Of a DNA stretch of 64,000 bases, positions 48,382-58,592 are shown piece after piece; positions within the stretch are counted from its first letter, which is position 1, and each line of letters starts with the position of its first letter. The notes beneath the pieces were generated by a model, which saw only the letters and a list, made by a program, of their open reading frames with translations, was not told where the DNA came from and ran no database searches. The translations under genes and the position numbers were made by a program. The stretch is from Luteibacter flocculans (GTDB lineage: Bacteria > Pseudomonadota > Gammaproteobacteria > Xanthomonadales > Rhodanobacteraceae): the NCBI RefSeq assembly GCF_023612255.1, contig NZ_CP063231.1, positions 4,086,501 to 4,150,500 of the forward strand, read 5' to 3'.

Positions 48382-49308
48382 TCAGGCGGTCCGGGCGAAC
48401 GCTTTCAGCACCGCCTCGCAGGCGTCGCGCCGGAACGCGTCGCGCGCGGAGCCATCGCTGGGCATGGCCTTTCTCGGCAGGTCATAGCATCCGTCCGTGC
48501 CCAGCACGCCGCCGTGGCGACGCCAGAACCGGTCGTACGACGAAGCGGTGACTCCCGCGCGGCGATCCTGCGGATGCGCGGCCTGTCCCACGCCACGCAC
48601 GCGCTCAATGCCATACGAAGCTGCCAGGGCGCGCACCACCGCAAGCAACAGCTCGCGCGGACGCAGACCACCCGCGGCGCGGCTGAAACGCGTGATGGCC
48701 GCGCGCCCCAGGTAGGCCCAGGAGCCGCGCATGTCGCCGATCAGCAATCCGTCGCTGCCACCGAACGTGACCGTGCAGGACGAAATCACTTCCTTCTCGC
48801 CGTTCAGCAGATACAGGCCCATTTCGCCCGTGCATTCATGCTCGGGTGCACGGGCGTGCAGGTAGGCCATGTCACCGTCGCCGAGCGGCAGCGTTGCGAG
48901 ACGGACGTCGTGCCCCTTGAGCAGACGGCGGCTCAGGCGCTCGGGAAACTCGCGGGCCACGAAGCGGTAGTGCGCCTCGATGAGTCGCGCGCGGGCGACG
49001 AGATCGAACGAGCGGGAGATGTAATGCGATTGCCAGCGCTCGTAGACCCGCGGATTGGTTTCTGCCGCGGCGCGCATGGCGCGTGACGCGCCCACCAGAC
49101 CGAGCCAACGCGCCTGACGTCGAAACGCCGCCAGCGTGCGAAGCAGATAGGCCAGCCGTCGCTCGGGCATCGGCCGCTGGCGGCGCAGGGCGGCACGCCG
49201 TCGGGCATGGTCGATCACGAGGGCCAGGGGGCCGCGTGTGCGAGGGGACGAAGCCCATCCGAGCGGCAGGTCGTCGAAGGTCGAATGCTGGGGATAGCGG
49301 GGCTGCAT
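48382..49308 (-). CDS. VirK/YbjX family protein (DUF535)
   Basis: 308 aa, cytosolic. Family-like blocks are SHYISRSFDLVARARLIEAHYRFV, LYLLNGEKEVISSCTVTFG and VRALAASYGIERVRGVGQAAH. VirK/YbjX proteins are linked to virulence and resistance to envelope-active peptides in enterics, without a known biochemical activity. It converges with the receptor gene, 3 bp apart, with no terminator between them, so some antisense read-through is likely. Confidence 0.85.
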   Translation of the reverse strand: MQPRYPQHSTFDDLPLGWASSPRTRGPLALVIDHARRRAALRRQRPMPERRLAYLLRTLAAFRRQARWLGLVGASRAMRAAAETNPRVYERWQSHYISRSFDLVARARLIEAHYRFVAREFPERLSRRLLKGHDVRLATLPLGDGDMAYLHARAPEHECTGEMGLYLLNGEKEVISSCTVTFGGSDGLLIGDMRGSWAYLGRAAITRFSRAAGGLRPRELLLAVVRALAASYGIERVRGVGQAAHPQDRRAGVTASSYDRFWRRHGGVLGTDGCYDLPRKAMPSDGSARDAFRRDACEAVLKAFARTA

Positions 49309-49353
49309 GCCCTAGAAGACGTTCGAGCCCGCCGAAATTGAAATGGCGTGGGA

Positions 49354-50148
49354 CTAGCGATTCGGGGAGACGTGCCGGCGCCGCTCGTCCCGCCAGACGA
49401 TCCCGGCGCCGATCAGCGTCAACAACGCCAAGCCGTACCAGGTGATGGCGTACATCAGATGATTGTCCGGGAAGGCGATCACGGTAAGGCCGCCCACGGG
49501 GCCATCGTTGCCCTCGCCACGGCCGGGCGACGACGCGGCGTCGGCATCGACGAAGTACGGTGCGACACGCTCCGGCGCCAGGCCCTTCGCTGCCGCGATG
49601 GCCGCGACGTCGCGCGAGTACCAGCGATCCTGCCCCGGTTGGTTGTCCTGCAGGAAGGCACCCTTGGGCTCGCTGATGCGCAGCAGGCCGCTGACCGACG
49701 CCTCACCCGACGGGCCGGGGATGCAGGTGGCCTTGCCCTCGCACCAGGTCGTCGAGACGAAGCCACGGTTCACCAGCACGATGTCGCCGTTACGCAGACG
49801 CAGCGGCGTAAGCAGCCACGAGCCCATGCCCAACTCCGTGCTGGCGCGGACCCGCACGCTTTTTTCCGTAAGGAACGTGCCGACCAGACGGACCCGTCGG
49901 TACTCATCGCTGGCAGCGCTGACCTGGGGCCATTGACCGCGGCTCGGCGCATCCACCGGTTGCGCATGGACGCGTGCATCCACCCGCGCTATCAGGTCGT
50001 GCTTCCACGCACGCCGATGTACCTGCCAGGTACCGAGCGCCACGAACAGCGCGAACAGGCTCACGCCAAGCAAGGCGAGCAACCCAAGAACGAAGACGCC
50101 GCGCGGGCGCGGCGTCTTCGTCTCGGCGTGGTCGCGATCCGGGCTCAA
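49354..50148 (-). CDS. SURF1-family cytochrome oxidase assembly protein
   Basis: 264 aa. Two helices flank a periplasmic domain: VFVLGLLALLGVSLFALFVALGTWQVHRRAWK at the start and HLMYAITWYGLALLTLIGAGIVWRDERRR at the end, both SURF1 signatures. SURF1 helps insert heme into terminal oxidases. The start is a TTG overlapping the cyoD stop (TTGA); no other start is available. Being last in the cyo operon, it serves the bo3 oxidase here. Confidence 0.85.
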   Translation of the reverse strand: MSPDRDHAETKTPRPRGVFVLGLLALLGVSLFALFVALGTWQVHRRAWKHDLIARVDARVHAQPVDAPSRGQWPQVSAASDEYRRVRLVGTFLTEKSVRVRASTELGMGSWLLTPLRLRNGDIVLVNRGFVSTTWCEGKATCIPGPSGEASVSGLLRISEPKGAFLQDNQPGQDRWYSRDVAAIAAAKGLAPERVAPYFVDADAASSPGRGEGNDGPVGGLTVIAFPDNHLMYAITWYGLALLTLIGAGIVWRDERRRHVSPNR

Positions 50149-50546
50149 GGCAGGCTCTTCGCCTGTTGCTCGGACATGCTGTGGGACATGCCGGGCATCA
50201 TGTTCGAGTTGAGGTGGAACATGACCCAGATGGAACCGGACAAGGTAATGACCACCAGCACCAGCGTGAAGATCAGCGCCAGCATGTTCCAGCCACCCTC
50301 GGACTTCGTGTCCATGTGCAGGAAGTAGATCATGTGCACCACGATCTGGATCGCGGCGAAGGTGAGGATCACCACCGCCAGCGTCTGCGAGTTCGGGATG
50401 ACCTTGCCCATCACCAGCCAGAACGGGATCGCGGTGAGCACCACCGCGAGGAAGAACCCCGTCATGTAGCCCTTGAGGCTGATGTGAGGGATGCCGTCGT
50501 CGTGGTGGTCGTCGTGGTGATCGTGCGATTCGATGTGCGCGCTCAC
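50145..50546 (-). CDS. cyoD: Cytochrome bo3 ubiquinol oxidase subunit IV
   Basis: 133 aa from a GTG overlapping the cyoC stop (GTGA). The N-terminus is His/Asp-rich ([15 protein letters not shown]), followed by three helices: [43 protein letters not shown] and [21 protein letters not shown]. It is an accessory subunit that assists assembly of the quinol oxidase. Confidence 0.92.
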   Translation of the reverse strand: MSAHIESHDHHDDHHDDGIPHISLKGYMTGFFLAVVLTAIPFWLVMGKVIPNSQTLAVVILTFAAIQIVVHMIYFLHMDTKSEGGWNMLALIFTLVLVVITLSGSIWVMFHLNSNMMPGMSHSMSEQQAKSLP

Positions 50547-51178
50547 GGCAGCACTCCCATCAGGTAAACGAAGGTGAAGACGCCGATCCAGACCACGTCG
50601 AGGAAGTGCCAGAACATGGACAGGCACATGATGCGACGCTTGTTCGCGGGCGTAAGGCCAAAGCGCCCGACCTGGAACAGCAGGGTGATGAGCCAGATGA
50701 TGCCGAAGGTCACGTGCAGGCCGTGCGTGCCGACCAGCGTGAAGAACGACGAGAGGAACGCGCTGCGCTGCGGACCTGCACCCTCATGGATGAGATGTGC
50801 GAACTCGTACATCTCGATGCCGAGGAACGCGGCACCGAACAGGCCGGTGACGATGAGCCAGGCCATCATCGTGCCGCGGCGGTTCTTCTGCATCTCGATC
50901 ATGGCGAAGCCATACGTGATCGAGGACAGCAGCAGCATCGCGGTGTTGACCGCCACCAGGGGCAGCTCGAACAGATCGGCACCCGACGGACCGCCTGCGT
51001 AGCTCCGCCCCAGCACGCCATAAGTGGCGAACAGGCAGGCGAAGATGAGGCAGTCGCTCATCAGGTAGATCCAGAACCCGAGCAACGTCCCGTTCGCGGG
51101 ATGGTGCTCTTCCTTCATCCAGAACTGGGCGTCCTGTTCCGCAATGGCCGCGGAAGGCGTGGCGTGCATATCAGACAT
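50543..51178 (-). CDS. cyoC: Cytochrome bo3 ubiquinol oxidase subunit III
   Basis: 211 aa from ATG 51178, overlapping the cyoB stop by 8 bp; an ATG at 51169 is also possible. Five helices, starting [25 protein letters not shown] and including the family block [20 protein letters not shown]. It is part of the heme-copper oxidase core. Confidence 0.95.
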   Translation of the reverse strand: MSDMHATPSAAIAEQDAQFWMKEEHHPANGTLLGFWIYLMSDCLIFACLFATYGVLGRSYAGGPSGADLFELPLVAVNTAMLLLSSITYGFAMIEMQKNRRGTMMAWLIVTGLFGAAFLGIEMYEFAHLIHEGAGPQRSAFLSSFFTLVGTHGLHVTFGIIWLITLLFQVGRFGLTPANKRRIMCLSMFWHFLDVVWIGVFTFVYLMGVLP

Positions 51179-53171
51179 GGGCGGCAAGCTCTTCCGTGCG
51201 GGCGGCCTCGGTCCGGGCCACGACGTCGGCGGGGATGTGGTAGTCGCGCTTGTAGTTGAAGGTGTGGACGATCGCTGCGGCGATCATTGCCACGAACGAG
51301 ATACCGGCAATCAGGAACATGTGCCAGATCATCGCGAAGCCGAACACGAAGGCGATACCCGCGATGATGACGCCCGCGCTGGTGTTCTTCGGCATGTGGA
51401 TCGGCAGGTAGCCTTCGAGACGACGGCCGGCGTTGCGCTCCTTCATGTCCCACCAGGCGTCCATGTCATGGATGACCGGGGTGAATGCGAAGTTGTACTC
51501 CGGCGGCGGCGACGACGTGGACCATTCCAGCGTGCGGCCGTGCCACGGATCGCCGGTCACGTCGCGCAGTTCGTCGCGGCGCTTGTAGCTCACCCACAGC
51601 TGCATGAGGAACGAGCCGATGCCGAGGGCGATGAGGACGGCGCCGAACGCGGCGATCTGGAACCAGATCTGCAGCGACGGATCCTCGAAGTGGTTCATGC
51701 GGCGGGTGACGCCCATGAAGCCGAGCACGTACAGCGGCATGAAGGCGACCCAGAAGCCCACCAGCCAGAACCAGAACGAGCACTTGCCCCAGAACGGATC
51801 GAGCTTGTAACCGAAGGCCTTGGGGAACCAGTAGTTGATGCCGGCGAACAGGCCGAAGATCACGCCGCCGATGATCACGTTATGGAAGTGCGCGATCAGG
51901 AACAGACTGTTGTGCAGCAGGAAGTCGGCAGGCGGCACCGCGAGCATCACGCCGGTCATGCCGCCGATGACGAAGGTGACCATGAAGCCGACCGTCCACA
52001 GCATCGGCACCTCGAACTTGATGCGTCCGCGGTACATGGTGAACAGCCAGTTGAAGATCTTCGCGCCCGTCGGGATCGAGATGATCATCGTGGTGATGCC
52101 GAAGAACGAATTGACGCTCGCTCCCGAACCCATGGTGAAGAAGTGATGCAGCCACACGAGGTACGACAGCACGGTGATGACCACCGTGGCGTACACCATC
52201 GACGCATAGCCGAACAGGCGCTTGCGGCTGAAGGTGGAGGTCACCTCGGAGAACACGCCGAACACCGGCAGCACCAGGATGTAGACCTCGGGGTGACCCC
52301 AGATCCAGATCAGGTTCACGTACATCATGGCGTTGCCGCCGAAGTCGTTCGTGAAGAAGTTGGTGCCGGCGTAACGGTCGAGCGAGAGGAGCACCAGCGT
52401 GGCCGCCAGCACAGGGAACGCCGCGACGATGAGCACGTTCGTGCACAGCGAGGTCCAGGTGAAGATGGGCATCTTCATCATCGACATGCCCGGCGCGCGC
52501 ATCTTGACGATGGTCGCGATCAGGTTGATGCCGGACAGCGTGGTTCCTACGCCCGCTATCTGTAGCGACCATAAGTAGTAGTCGACACCGACGTCTGGAC
52601 TCTGCGCCAGACCGGACAGCGGCGGATAGGCCAGCCAGCCGGTGCGGGCGAACTCACCGACGAACAGCGACGCCATGACCAGCATCGCGCCGGCCACGGT
52701 CATCCAGAAGCTGAAGTTGTTGAGGAACGGGAACGCCACGTCGCGCGCACCGATCTGCAGCGGCACCACGTAGTTCATGAGGCCGGTGACCAGCGGCATC
52801 GCCACGAAGAAGATCATGATCACGCCGTGGGCGGTGAAGACCTGGTCGTAGTGGTGCGGTGGCAGGAAGCCCGGGTTGCCGTTGAACGCGATGGCCTGCT
52901 GCGCACGCATCATCAACGCGTCGGAGAAGCCGCGCAGCAGCATCACAATGCCCAGCACCATATACATGATGCCGATCTTCTTGTGATCGATGCTGGTGAA
53001 CCACTCGTGCCAGAGGTAACCCCAAAGCTTGTGCTTCGTGATGAGCGCCAACAGCGCGACGCCCCCGAGCGCGACCGCGATGAAGGTGCCGACGAGGATC
53101 GGCTCGTGGTACGGAATCGCCTCGAGCGAGAGGCGTCCGAAGATCAGTGTCTGTAGATCGGGCATGTTCAT
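51171..53171 (-). CDS. cyoB: Cytochrome bo3 ubiquinol oxidase subunit I
   Basis: 666 aa from ATG 53171; E. coli CyoB is 663. It carries the heme and copper ligands: His in [11 protein letters not shown] for heme b, [14 protein letters not shown] with the CuB His-Tyr pair, [14 protein letters not shown] with the paired His, and [13 protein letters not shown] for hemes o3 and b. The K-channel segment [10 protein letters not shown] is present. It oxidises ubiquinol, reduces oxygen to water and pumps protons. Confidence 0.97.
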   Translation of the reverse strand: MNMPDLQTLIFGRLSLEAIPYHEPILVGTFIAVALGGVALLALITKHKLWGYLWHEWFTSIDHKKIGIMYMVLGIVMLLRGFSDALMMRAQQAIAFNGNPGFLPPHHYDQVFTAHGVIMIFFVAMPLVTGLMNYVVPLQIGARDVAFPFLNNFSFWMTVAGAMLVMASLFVGEFARTGWLAYPPLSGLAQSPDVGVDYYLWSLQIAGVGTTLSGINLIATIVKMRAPGMSMMKMPIFTWTSLCTNVLIVAAFPVLAATLVLLSLDRYAGTNFFTNDFGGNAMMYVNLIWIWGHPEVYILVLPVFGVFSEVTSTFSRKRLFGYASMVYATVVITVLSYLVWLHHFFTMGSGASVNSFFGITTMIISIPTGAKIFNWLFTMYRGRIKFEVPMLWTVGFMVTFVIGGMTGVMLAVPPADFLLHNSLFLIAHFHNVIIGGVIFGLFAGINYWFPKAFGYKLDPFWGKCSFWFWLVGFWVAFMPLYVLGFMGVTRRMNHFEDPSLQIWFQIAAFGAVLIALGIGSFLMQLWVSYKRRDELRDVTGDPWHGRTLEWSTSSPPPEYNFAFTPVIHDMDAWWDMKERNAGRRLEGYLPIHMPKNTSAGVIIAGIAFVFGFAMIWHMFLIAGISFVAMIAAAIVHTFNYKRDYHIPADVVARTEAARTEELAAHV

Positions 53172-53214
53172 TACCGGGCTCGGCAAGGCGTGAATTCTTG
53201 AAAGGCAGCCGCGC

Positions 53215-54291
53215 TCACAGCGGGCGTCCGGCAGGCGTCATGGGCTGGCCGGCGGCGCTGTTGCCGACGCAAAGCGCGCCGACATAGCGCTGACCGTCGT
53301 CGGCGAGACCGATGCGGGCGCGCGTCGCGGCATCCAGCGAGGTCACGTTGTACGCGCCCACGATGCCCTGCCCGCCCTGCGCGTCGAGGGCCATCATGTC
53401 GCTGGTGCACATGCGGTTGGCTTCGACGCAGCGGTTGAGGATGGCGTTGTACAGACCCGGCGCCACGCTGCCGTAGTAGTGCACGGGCTCCTTCTCGCTC
53501 GGCTGTTCGAGCTTCAGGTAGTCCTCGCGGCTGAGCGGCTCGGGGCTGGCCTTGGCCTTCGCCACCCAGGCGTCGAAATCGGCGTCGGACAGGCTATGGA
53601 AGCGGAAGCGCATGTCCGAGAAGCCGGCCCCGCTGTAGTTCGCGGAAAGACCCTCGAAATCGCCGGTCTTGTTCATGACCGCGTTGAGCTGCGTCTCCAT
53701 GCCCGGCATGGCATAGATCATGCCCGCCAGGGAGGGAACGAAGAACGCGTTCATGACCGTGGACGCTGTGATGTGGAATTCGATCGGGCGATCGACCGGC
53801 GCGGCCATTTCGTTCACCGTCGCGATGCCCTGCTCGGGATAGAGGAACAGCCATTTCCAGTCGAGCGCCACCACTTCCACTACCAGGGGCTTGGTGCCGG
53901 GCTTGAGCGCGCGGGCCTGGTCGATCTGCTCCACCGGGCGGTACGGGTCCAGCTTGTGGGTGCTGGTCCAGGTCACCGCGCCGAGCGCGATGATGATCAG
54001 CAGCGGGGCCGACCAGATCAGCAGCTCCAGCACCGTGGAGTGGTTCCAGTCCGGGGCGTACTCGGCATGGGCTGCCTTGTTCGACTCCCGGTACTTCCAG
54101 GCGAAGGTCAGGATCATCACGATCACCGGGACGATGATGATCAGCATCAGGACCACGGAAATGATGATCAGGTCGCGCTGCTGCCGGGCGATATCGCCCG
54201 AGGGCGAAAGCAGCACGGCGTCGCAGCCCGAAAGGATCAGGGCCAGGGCGGGGATCAGCAATCCGCGCAACATCTTCATGGACATTCGCAT
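53215..54291 (-). CDS. cyoA: Cytochrome bo3 ubiquinol oxidase subunit II
   Basis: 358 aa from ATG 54291; ATGs at 54285 and 54279 are also possible and none has a strong RBS. A lipoprotein signal ends LALILSGC, followed by two helices and the periplasmic cupredoxin domain without copper ligands ([26 protein letters not shown]). The C-terminal extension ([21 protein letters not shown] onward) is longer than in E. coli. It starts the cyo operon, 43 bp before cyoB. Confidence 0.94.
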   Translation of the reverse strand: MRMSMKMLRGLLIPALALILSGCDAVLLSPSGDIARQQRDLIIISVVLMLIIIVPVIVMILTFAWKYRESNKAAHAEYAPDWNHSTVLELLIWSAPLLIIIALGAVTWTSTHKLDPYRPVEQIDQARALKPGTKPLVVEVVALDWKWLFLYPEQGIATVNEMAAPVDRPIEFHITASTVMNAFFVPSLAGMIYAMPGMETQLNAVMNKTGDFEGLSANYSGAGFSDMRFRFHSLSDADFDAWVAKAKASPEPLSREDYLKLEQPSEKEPVHYYGSVAPGLYNAILNRCVEANRMCTSDMMALDAQGGQGIVGAYNVTSLDAATRARIGLADDGQRYVGALCVGNSAAGQPMTPAGRPL

Positions 54292-54343
54292 GATGGGTTT
54301 AACCGTGGGGACACGAAAAAATACGCCGATCCGCGTGCGCGGG

Positions 54344-54366
54344 CCATAGGACACTTTGTCCCATGG
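54344..54366. promoter_or_regulatory. 23-bp palindrome in the divergent cyoA / transporter spacer
   Basis: CCATAGGACACTTTGTCC then CATGG: 9 of 11 arm positions pair around the central T at 54355, with the core GGACA-CTT-TGTCC perfect. It lies 53 bp before the cyoA start and 68 bp before the transporter start, so one regulator could control both. The regulator is unknown; it is not an obvious FNR or ArcA site. Confidence 0.45.
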
Positions 54367-54433
54367 TCCTCCAAGCGGGTTAGTGCGATCCTTCGCTATC
54401 CTGCCATCCACCTCCCCGAGCGGGCCGAATACG

Positions 54434-55780
54434 ATGTCGAGCATTTCACACGCCCATCACAATGCTGCCGAAGGCGCGGAACACGATGTCCGCCGCCAGC
54501 ACCAGACTAGCCATGCGCCGGTCGCCCCGGGCGAAATCGCCGTCGGCGTGGTCATTGGCCGCGCCTCGGAGTATTTCGACTTCTTCACCTACGGCATCGC
54601 CTCCGTTCTGGTGTTCCCGGCGGTGTTCTTCCCGTTCCTGAGCCAGCTCGACGGCATCCTGCTGGCGTTCGCGATCTTCTCGCTCGCCTTCATCGCCCGG
54701 CCGATCGGCACGACGCTGTTCATGGGCATCCAGCGCACCTGGAGCCGCAGCACCAAGCTCACGGCCGCCCTGTTCCTGCTCGGTACGTCCACGGTCTGCA
54801 TCGCGTTCCTGCCGGCCAATACGTCCAACGGCTACACCGTGATCGTGATCCTTGGCGTGCTGCGGTTCTTGCAGGGCATTGCGCTTGGCGGCTCGTGGGA
54901 TGGCCTGCCCTCCCTGCTGTCGCTGAACGCGCCGAAGGGCCGTCGCGGCTGGTACGCCATGCTCGGTCAGCTCGGTGCGCCGACCGGGTTCCTCATTGCG
55001 GCGTCGCTGTTCCTGTTCCTGAACACCCAGCTCTCGCGCGAGGATTTCCTGGGCTGGGGCTGGCGCTATCCGTTCTTCGTGGCCTTCGCGATCAACGTCG
55101 TGGCCCTGTTCGCCCGCCTGCGCCTGGTCGTGACCGAGGAATACACGCAGTTGCTGGAAGAGCGCCAGTTGGAGCCCATCGGCATCATCGAAATGGTGCG
55201 CGCCCAGGGCTACAACCTGTTCATCGGCGCCTTCGCCGCGCTGGCCAGCTATGCGCTGTTCCACATCGTGACGATCTTCCCGCTGTCGTGGATCTCGCTC
55301 AGCCGTTCGCAGGACATCAACAACGTCCTGATCGTGCAGATCGTGGGCGCGTTCGTGGCGATCCTCGCCACCGTGGCCTCGGGCGTCATCGCCGACAAGA
55401 TCGGTCGCCGCAATACGCTGGGCACCATGGCCGTGCTGATCGGCCTGTTCGCCATCGCCTCGCCGTGGCTGCTGGGCGGCGGCAAGATCGCGCAGGATGC
55501 CTTCCTGATCATCGGCTTCGCCCTGCTCGGCCTCTCCTACGGGCAGGCGGCGGGCACGGTCACGGCGAATTTCGCCAAGCGCTTCCGCTACACCGGCGCG
55601 GCTCTGACCTCCGACTTCGCCTGGCTGTTCGGCGCCGCGTTCGCGCCGCTGGTGGCGCTGGGCCTGTCCACGCGCTTCGGCCTGGTCGCGGTCAGCGCCT
55701 ATCTGCTCTCCGGCGTGGCCTGCACGCTGGTCGCGCTGCGCATCAACAAGGCGCTCGAGACGGACCGCGCCAAGGTCTGA
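54434..55780 (+). CDS. MFS transporter, metabolite:H+ symporter (MHS) type
   Basis: 448 aa from ATG 54434. Twelve helices. The start (GEIAVGVVIGRASEYFDFFTYGIASVLVFPAVFF) and FIARPIGTTLFMGI match the MHS/ProP-ShiA group, which carries small acids or osmolytes with protons. The Asp in helix 1 (EYFDFF) is typical. The N-terminal 30 residues are His-rich and probably unstructured. It is divergent from cyoA. The substrate is unknown. Confidence 0.85.
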   Translation: MSSISHAHHNAAEGAEHDVRRQHQTSHAPVAPGEIAVGVVIGRASEYFDFFTYGIASVLVFPAVFFPFLSQLDGILLAFAIFSLAFIARPIGTTLFMGIQRTWSRSTKLTAALFLLGTSTVCIAFLPANTSNGYTVIVILGVLRFLQGIALGGSWDGLPSLLSLNAPKGRRGWYAMLGQLGAPTGFLIAASLFLFLNTQLSREDFLGWGWRYPFFVAFAINVVALFARLRLVVTEEYTQLLEERQLEPIGIIEMVRAQGYNLFIGAFAALASYALFHIVTIFPLSWISLSRSQDINNVLIVQIVGAFVAILATVASGVIADKIGRRNTLGTMAVLIGLFAIASPWLLGGGKIAQDAFLIIGFALLGLSYGQAAGTVTANFAKRFRYTGAALTSDFAWLFGAAFAPLVALGLSTRFGLVAVSAYLLSGVACTLVALRINKALETDRAKV

Positions 55781-55789
55781 CGCCCGGTC

Positions 55790-55823
55790 TTTCGAGGGAA
55801 CCGCCGTGACGGTTCCCTCGAAA
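55790..55823. terminator. Strong hairpin after the MHS transporter gene
   Basis: A perfect 14-bp stem (TTTCGAGGGAACCG / CGGTTCCCTCGAAA) with a 6-base loop begins 9 bp after the transporter stop. A/T bases close the stem so that each strand ends in AAA or TTT. It separates the transporter from ada. Confidence 0.65.
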
Positions 55824-55877
55824 TAGCCGCCCGATCCTCGGCGGTGAAGGCGCCCCATCCGGCGTATCGTCGCGCCC

Positions 55878-56930
55878 ATGCTCTTCGACCTCCCCGACCA
55901 CGAGACGCTCTACCGGGCGCTGCTGGACCGCGATCCCGCCTACGACGGCCATGCCTTCGTGGGGGTGACCAGCACCGGCGTGTTCTGCCGGCTGACCTGC
56001 CCCGCCCGCAAGCCAAAGTTCGAGAACACGCGTTTCTTCGATTCGGTGGCCGGCTGCTTCGAAGCGGGCTTTCGTCCGTGCCTGCGCTGCCGGCCGCTCG
56101 ATCCCATCGGGCAGCGCGAACCTATGGTCTCGGCGTTGCTTCGCCTGCTGGAGGACGAGCCCGAGCGCGTCTGGTCGGAGGACGATCTGCTCCGGCTGGG
56201 CTACGACCCTTCCACGGTCCGCCGCGCGTTCAAACGCCACCTGGGCCTGACCTTTCTGGACATGGCGCGACTGCGCCGTACCGCCCGCGGCATGGACCGC
56301 CTGGCGGCAGGCGCCAGCGTGATCGATGCCCAGCAGGCGGCGGGCTACGACTCCGGCAGCGGCTTTCGCGAAGCGATCGTGCGGCTGCTCGGCGACTGCC
56401 CCGTGGAACTGCGTGGCCGCGAGTGGCTGAAAGCGGAATGGATCGACACGCCCATCGGCAGCATGCTCGCGGTGGCCGACGATCACGCACTGCACCTGCT
56501 GGAATTCTTCGACCGCACGGCCCTGCCCAACGAACTGAAGCGCTTACGTCAGGCCACACGATCGGCCATCACGTTCGGTCGCACGCCGATCATCGAGCGC
56601 ATCGACGCGGAGTTACGCCGCTATTTCGCGGGCGAAGGCACGACGTTCGACACGCCGCTGGCCGCGCATGGCTCACCGTTCACCCGCATCGTCTGGGACG
56701 CCTTGATGGCAATACCGCCGGGGACGACGCGAAGCTACGCGGAGATCGCCGTGGCGGCGGGTCGCTCCACGGCCACGCGCGCCGTGGCCCGGGCCAACGG
56801 CGCGAACCAGATCGCCATCGTCATTCCCTGCCATCGGGTGATCGGGTCGGACGGCTCGCTGACCGGCTACGGTGGCGGCCTGTGGCGCAAGGACTGGTTG
56901 TTGCGTCACGAGCGAAAGCAGCTCGCCTGA
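55878..56930 (+). CDS. ada: Ada: DNA-methylation repair protein and regulator
   Basis: 350 aa, normal length. The N-terminal zinc domain has the four-Cys set (GVFCRLTCPARKP, then RPCLRCRP); the first Cys accepts methyl groups from phosphotriesters and turns the protein into an activator. An AraC-type HTH is at about residues 85-175 (AQQAAGYDSGSGFREAI). The C-terminal methyltransferase contains the active-site IPCHRVIG, which takes methyl groups from O6-methylguanine. It probably activates itself. No alkB or alkA is adjacent. Confidence 0.95.
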   Translation: MLFDLPDHETLYRALLDRDPAYDGHAFVGVTSTGVFCRLTCPARKPKFENTRFFDSVAGCFEAGFRPCLRCRPLDPIGQREPMVSALLRLLEDEPERVWSEDDLLRLGYDPSTVRRAFKRHLGLTFLDMARLRRTARGMDRLAAGASVIDAQQAAGYDSGSGFREAIVRLLGDCPVELRGREWLKAEWIDTPIGSMLAVADDHALHLLEFFDRTALPNELKRLRQATRSAITFGRTPIIERIDAELRRYFAGEGTTFDTPLAAHGSPFTRIVWDALMAIPPGTTRSYAEIAVAAGRSTATRAVARANGANQIAIVIPCHRVIGSDGSLTGYGGGLWRKDWLLRHERKQLA

Positions 56931-56944
56931 CAACGCACGTCGCG

Positions 56945-57931
56945 TTACGGCAGGACGGGATAGGGACCGTGCTCGAAGACCGCGTCGTGGTAGCCCTTCA
57001 CCCCGATGGCGCGCGCCATGTCGCTGCGGAAATCCTCACCGCGGCGCAGACAGTCGAGCACGAAGGCGAAATCGCGCTTCGGTCGCCAGCCGAGATCGCG
57101 CGTGGCACGACGGCTGTCGTAGACGCGGTCCAGCGACGGCAGCAGCTTCCAGCCGCGCTCGGCGTACAGCGCATCCACGTCCGGAAACAGCCGGCGCACG
57201 ACGGACGCCGCATCCTCGCGCAACGCGATGACGTCATCGGGTGAGAACGGCGTGGTGGCGGAAACGATGTATCGCCCGAAGCGCAGGGCCGGCGCGCGCT
57301 CCAGCGCGAGCACGTGAGCCTCCACGACGTCGTCGAGGTCGGCACGGCGATACAGCAGCTCGTTGGCCTGCATGTTCACGCTGTCGTATTCGGCGCGGAC
57401 ACCTGCGTTGTCGTCGTCTTCCGGAAAGAACCGCGACGTGCGCAGCACGAGCACGGGCAATCGGTCCTGGCGCGCCACGCACTCGCACAGACCTTCGGCG
57501 GCTATCTTGGTCGCGCCGTAGATGTTCTTCGGCACGGGCACCACGTCTTCATCGATCCACGCGGCCGGTTCACCCGGTGCCGGCGACAGCGCCGCGCCGA
57601 AGGCGCTCGTGGTGCTGGTGAATACGAACGCACGTACACCGTGCGCCACGGCCGCTTCGAGCAATGTCGTTGTGCCACCGACATTGGTATCCACGAACGC
57701 TCGCTTGCCATGCGTGGCGATGTGCGGCTTGTGCAGCGTGGCGCTGTGGATCACCTCCGTGACATCGGACATCGCGTCGCGCACGAAACCTTCGTCGGCG
57801 ATCGAGCCCACGACGTCGGTATAAGCGGAAGCCTTGATGTCCATGCCGCGCACCGCGCGTCCGTCTGCGCGCAGCCGCCGAACCAGCGCCTCGCCGAGGT
57901 GTCCCGCACTGCCGGTAACGAGAACGGTCAT
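56945..57931 (-). CDS. NAD-dependent epimerase/dehydratase (extended SDR)
   Basis: 328 aa. The Rossmann motif GSAGHLGEALVRRL starts at residue 7. FTSTTSAFG supplies the catalytic Ser/Thr and IYGATKIAAE the YxxxK pair, so the active site is complete. ATLHKPHIATHGKRAFVDTNVGGT is the usual cofactor-side block. The substrate is probably a nucleotide sugar or related alcohol, not identifiable here. It converges with ada. Confidence 0.85.
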   Translation of the reverse strand: MTVLVTGSAGHLGEALVRRLRADGRAVRGMDIKASAYTDVVGSIADEGFVRDAMSDVTEVIHSATLHKPHIATHGKRAFVDTNVGGTTTLLEAAVAHGVRAFVFTSTTSAFGAALSPAPGEPAAWIDEDVVPVPKNIYGATKIAAEGLCECVARQDRLPVLVLRTSRFFPEDDDNAGVRAEYDSVNMQANELLYRRADLDDVVEAHVLALERAPALRFGRYIVSATTPFSPDDVIALREDAASVVRRLFPDVDALYAERGWKLLPSLDRVYDSRRATRDLGWRPKRDFAFVLDCLRRGEDFRSDMARAIGVKGYHDAVFEHGPYPVLP

Positions 57932-57942
57932 GGGCTGTGCTC

Positions 57943-58503
57943 TTACCAGATGAGGTCGTCGGGCACGACAAACTGCTTGTAGTAGTCGTCCACTTCTTCC
58001 TCGGACGGCGCGGCGGCGCCTTCCTTGCGCCCGTGATCCAGCACGATCGTTTCCGGCGACCGGGCGTGAATCTTGTCCGCGGGACCACGCGGAATCAGCT
58101 CGTAACCGTCGCCGAGGCGCGCGACCACCAGCGCCCCCGACGCAAGCTGCGCACGCAGGTTTTCATTGACGAACACGCTGGCGATCTTGTCGCCGTCCGG
58201 AAAGCGGTAGGGAAGATCGCCCTCGCGCTTCACGCGCGTGGTCTCCACGATCTGCCGTACCTGCGCGCGGATTTCCCTCGCCCGCGCCTCGGCGTTGCGT
58301 TCGGCGGCAAGGGCGCGGTCGCGTTCGGCGCGCTCGGCCTGCAGGCGACGGGCGTCCACCTGGTCCTCGGCGGGCGCCGCGGGCGCCTTCCCCTGGCGCT
58401 GCTTCGCCTGGTCGCGCACGATCTTGGCCGCCTTGTCCTTCTTGACCAGCCCCGCCTTCAGAAGCTGTTCCTGCAGTGGATTGCGCATGGTGAGGTACTT
58501 CAT
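57943..58503 (-). CDS. DUF2058 protein (YaiL-like)
   Basis: 186 aa; the start may be ATG 58488 (five codons in), where the family's usual start LQEQLLKAGLVKKDKA falls. A highly charged coiled region (RRLQAERAERDRALAAERNAEARAREIRAQ) leads to the conserved globular end (LPYRFPDGDKIASVFVNENLRAQL, then YELIPRGPADKI and YKQFVVPDDLIW). YaiL/DUF2058 proteins are nucleoid- or ribosome-associated candidates with no settled function. It ends 11 bp before the epimerase gene. Confidence 0.87.
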   Translation of the reverse strand: MKYLTMRNPLQEQLLKAGLVKKDKAAKIVRDQAKQRQGKAPAAPAEDQVDARRLQAERAERDRALAAERNAEARAREIRAQVRQIVETTRVKREGDLPYRFPDGDKIASVFVNENLRAQLASGALVVARLGDGYELIPRGPADKIHARSPETIVLDHGRKEGAAAPSEEEVDDYYKQFVVPDDLIW

Positions 58504-58592
58504 TGCCCGCGGAATGGCGAATTCTACCGCCGAAGGGTTGGTTACATCGCGTTACGTGCCTAGGCTAGATGACCTCCCCAGGAGGTCGCTTC

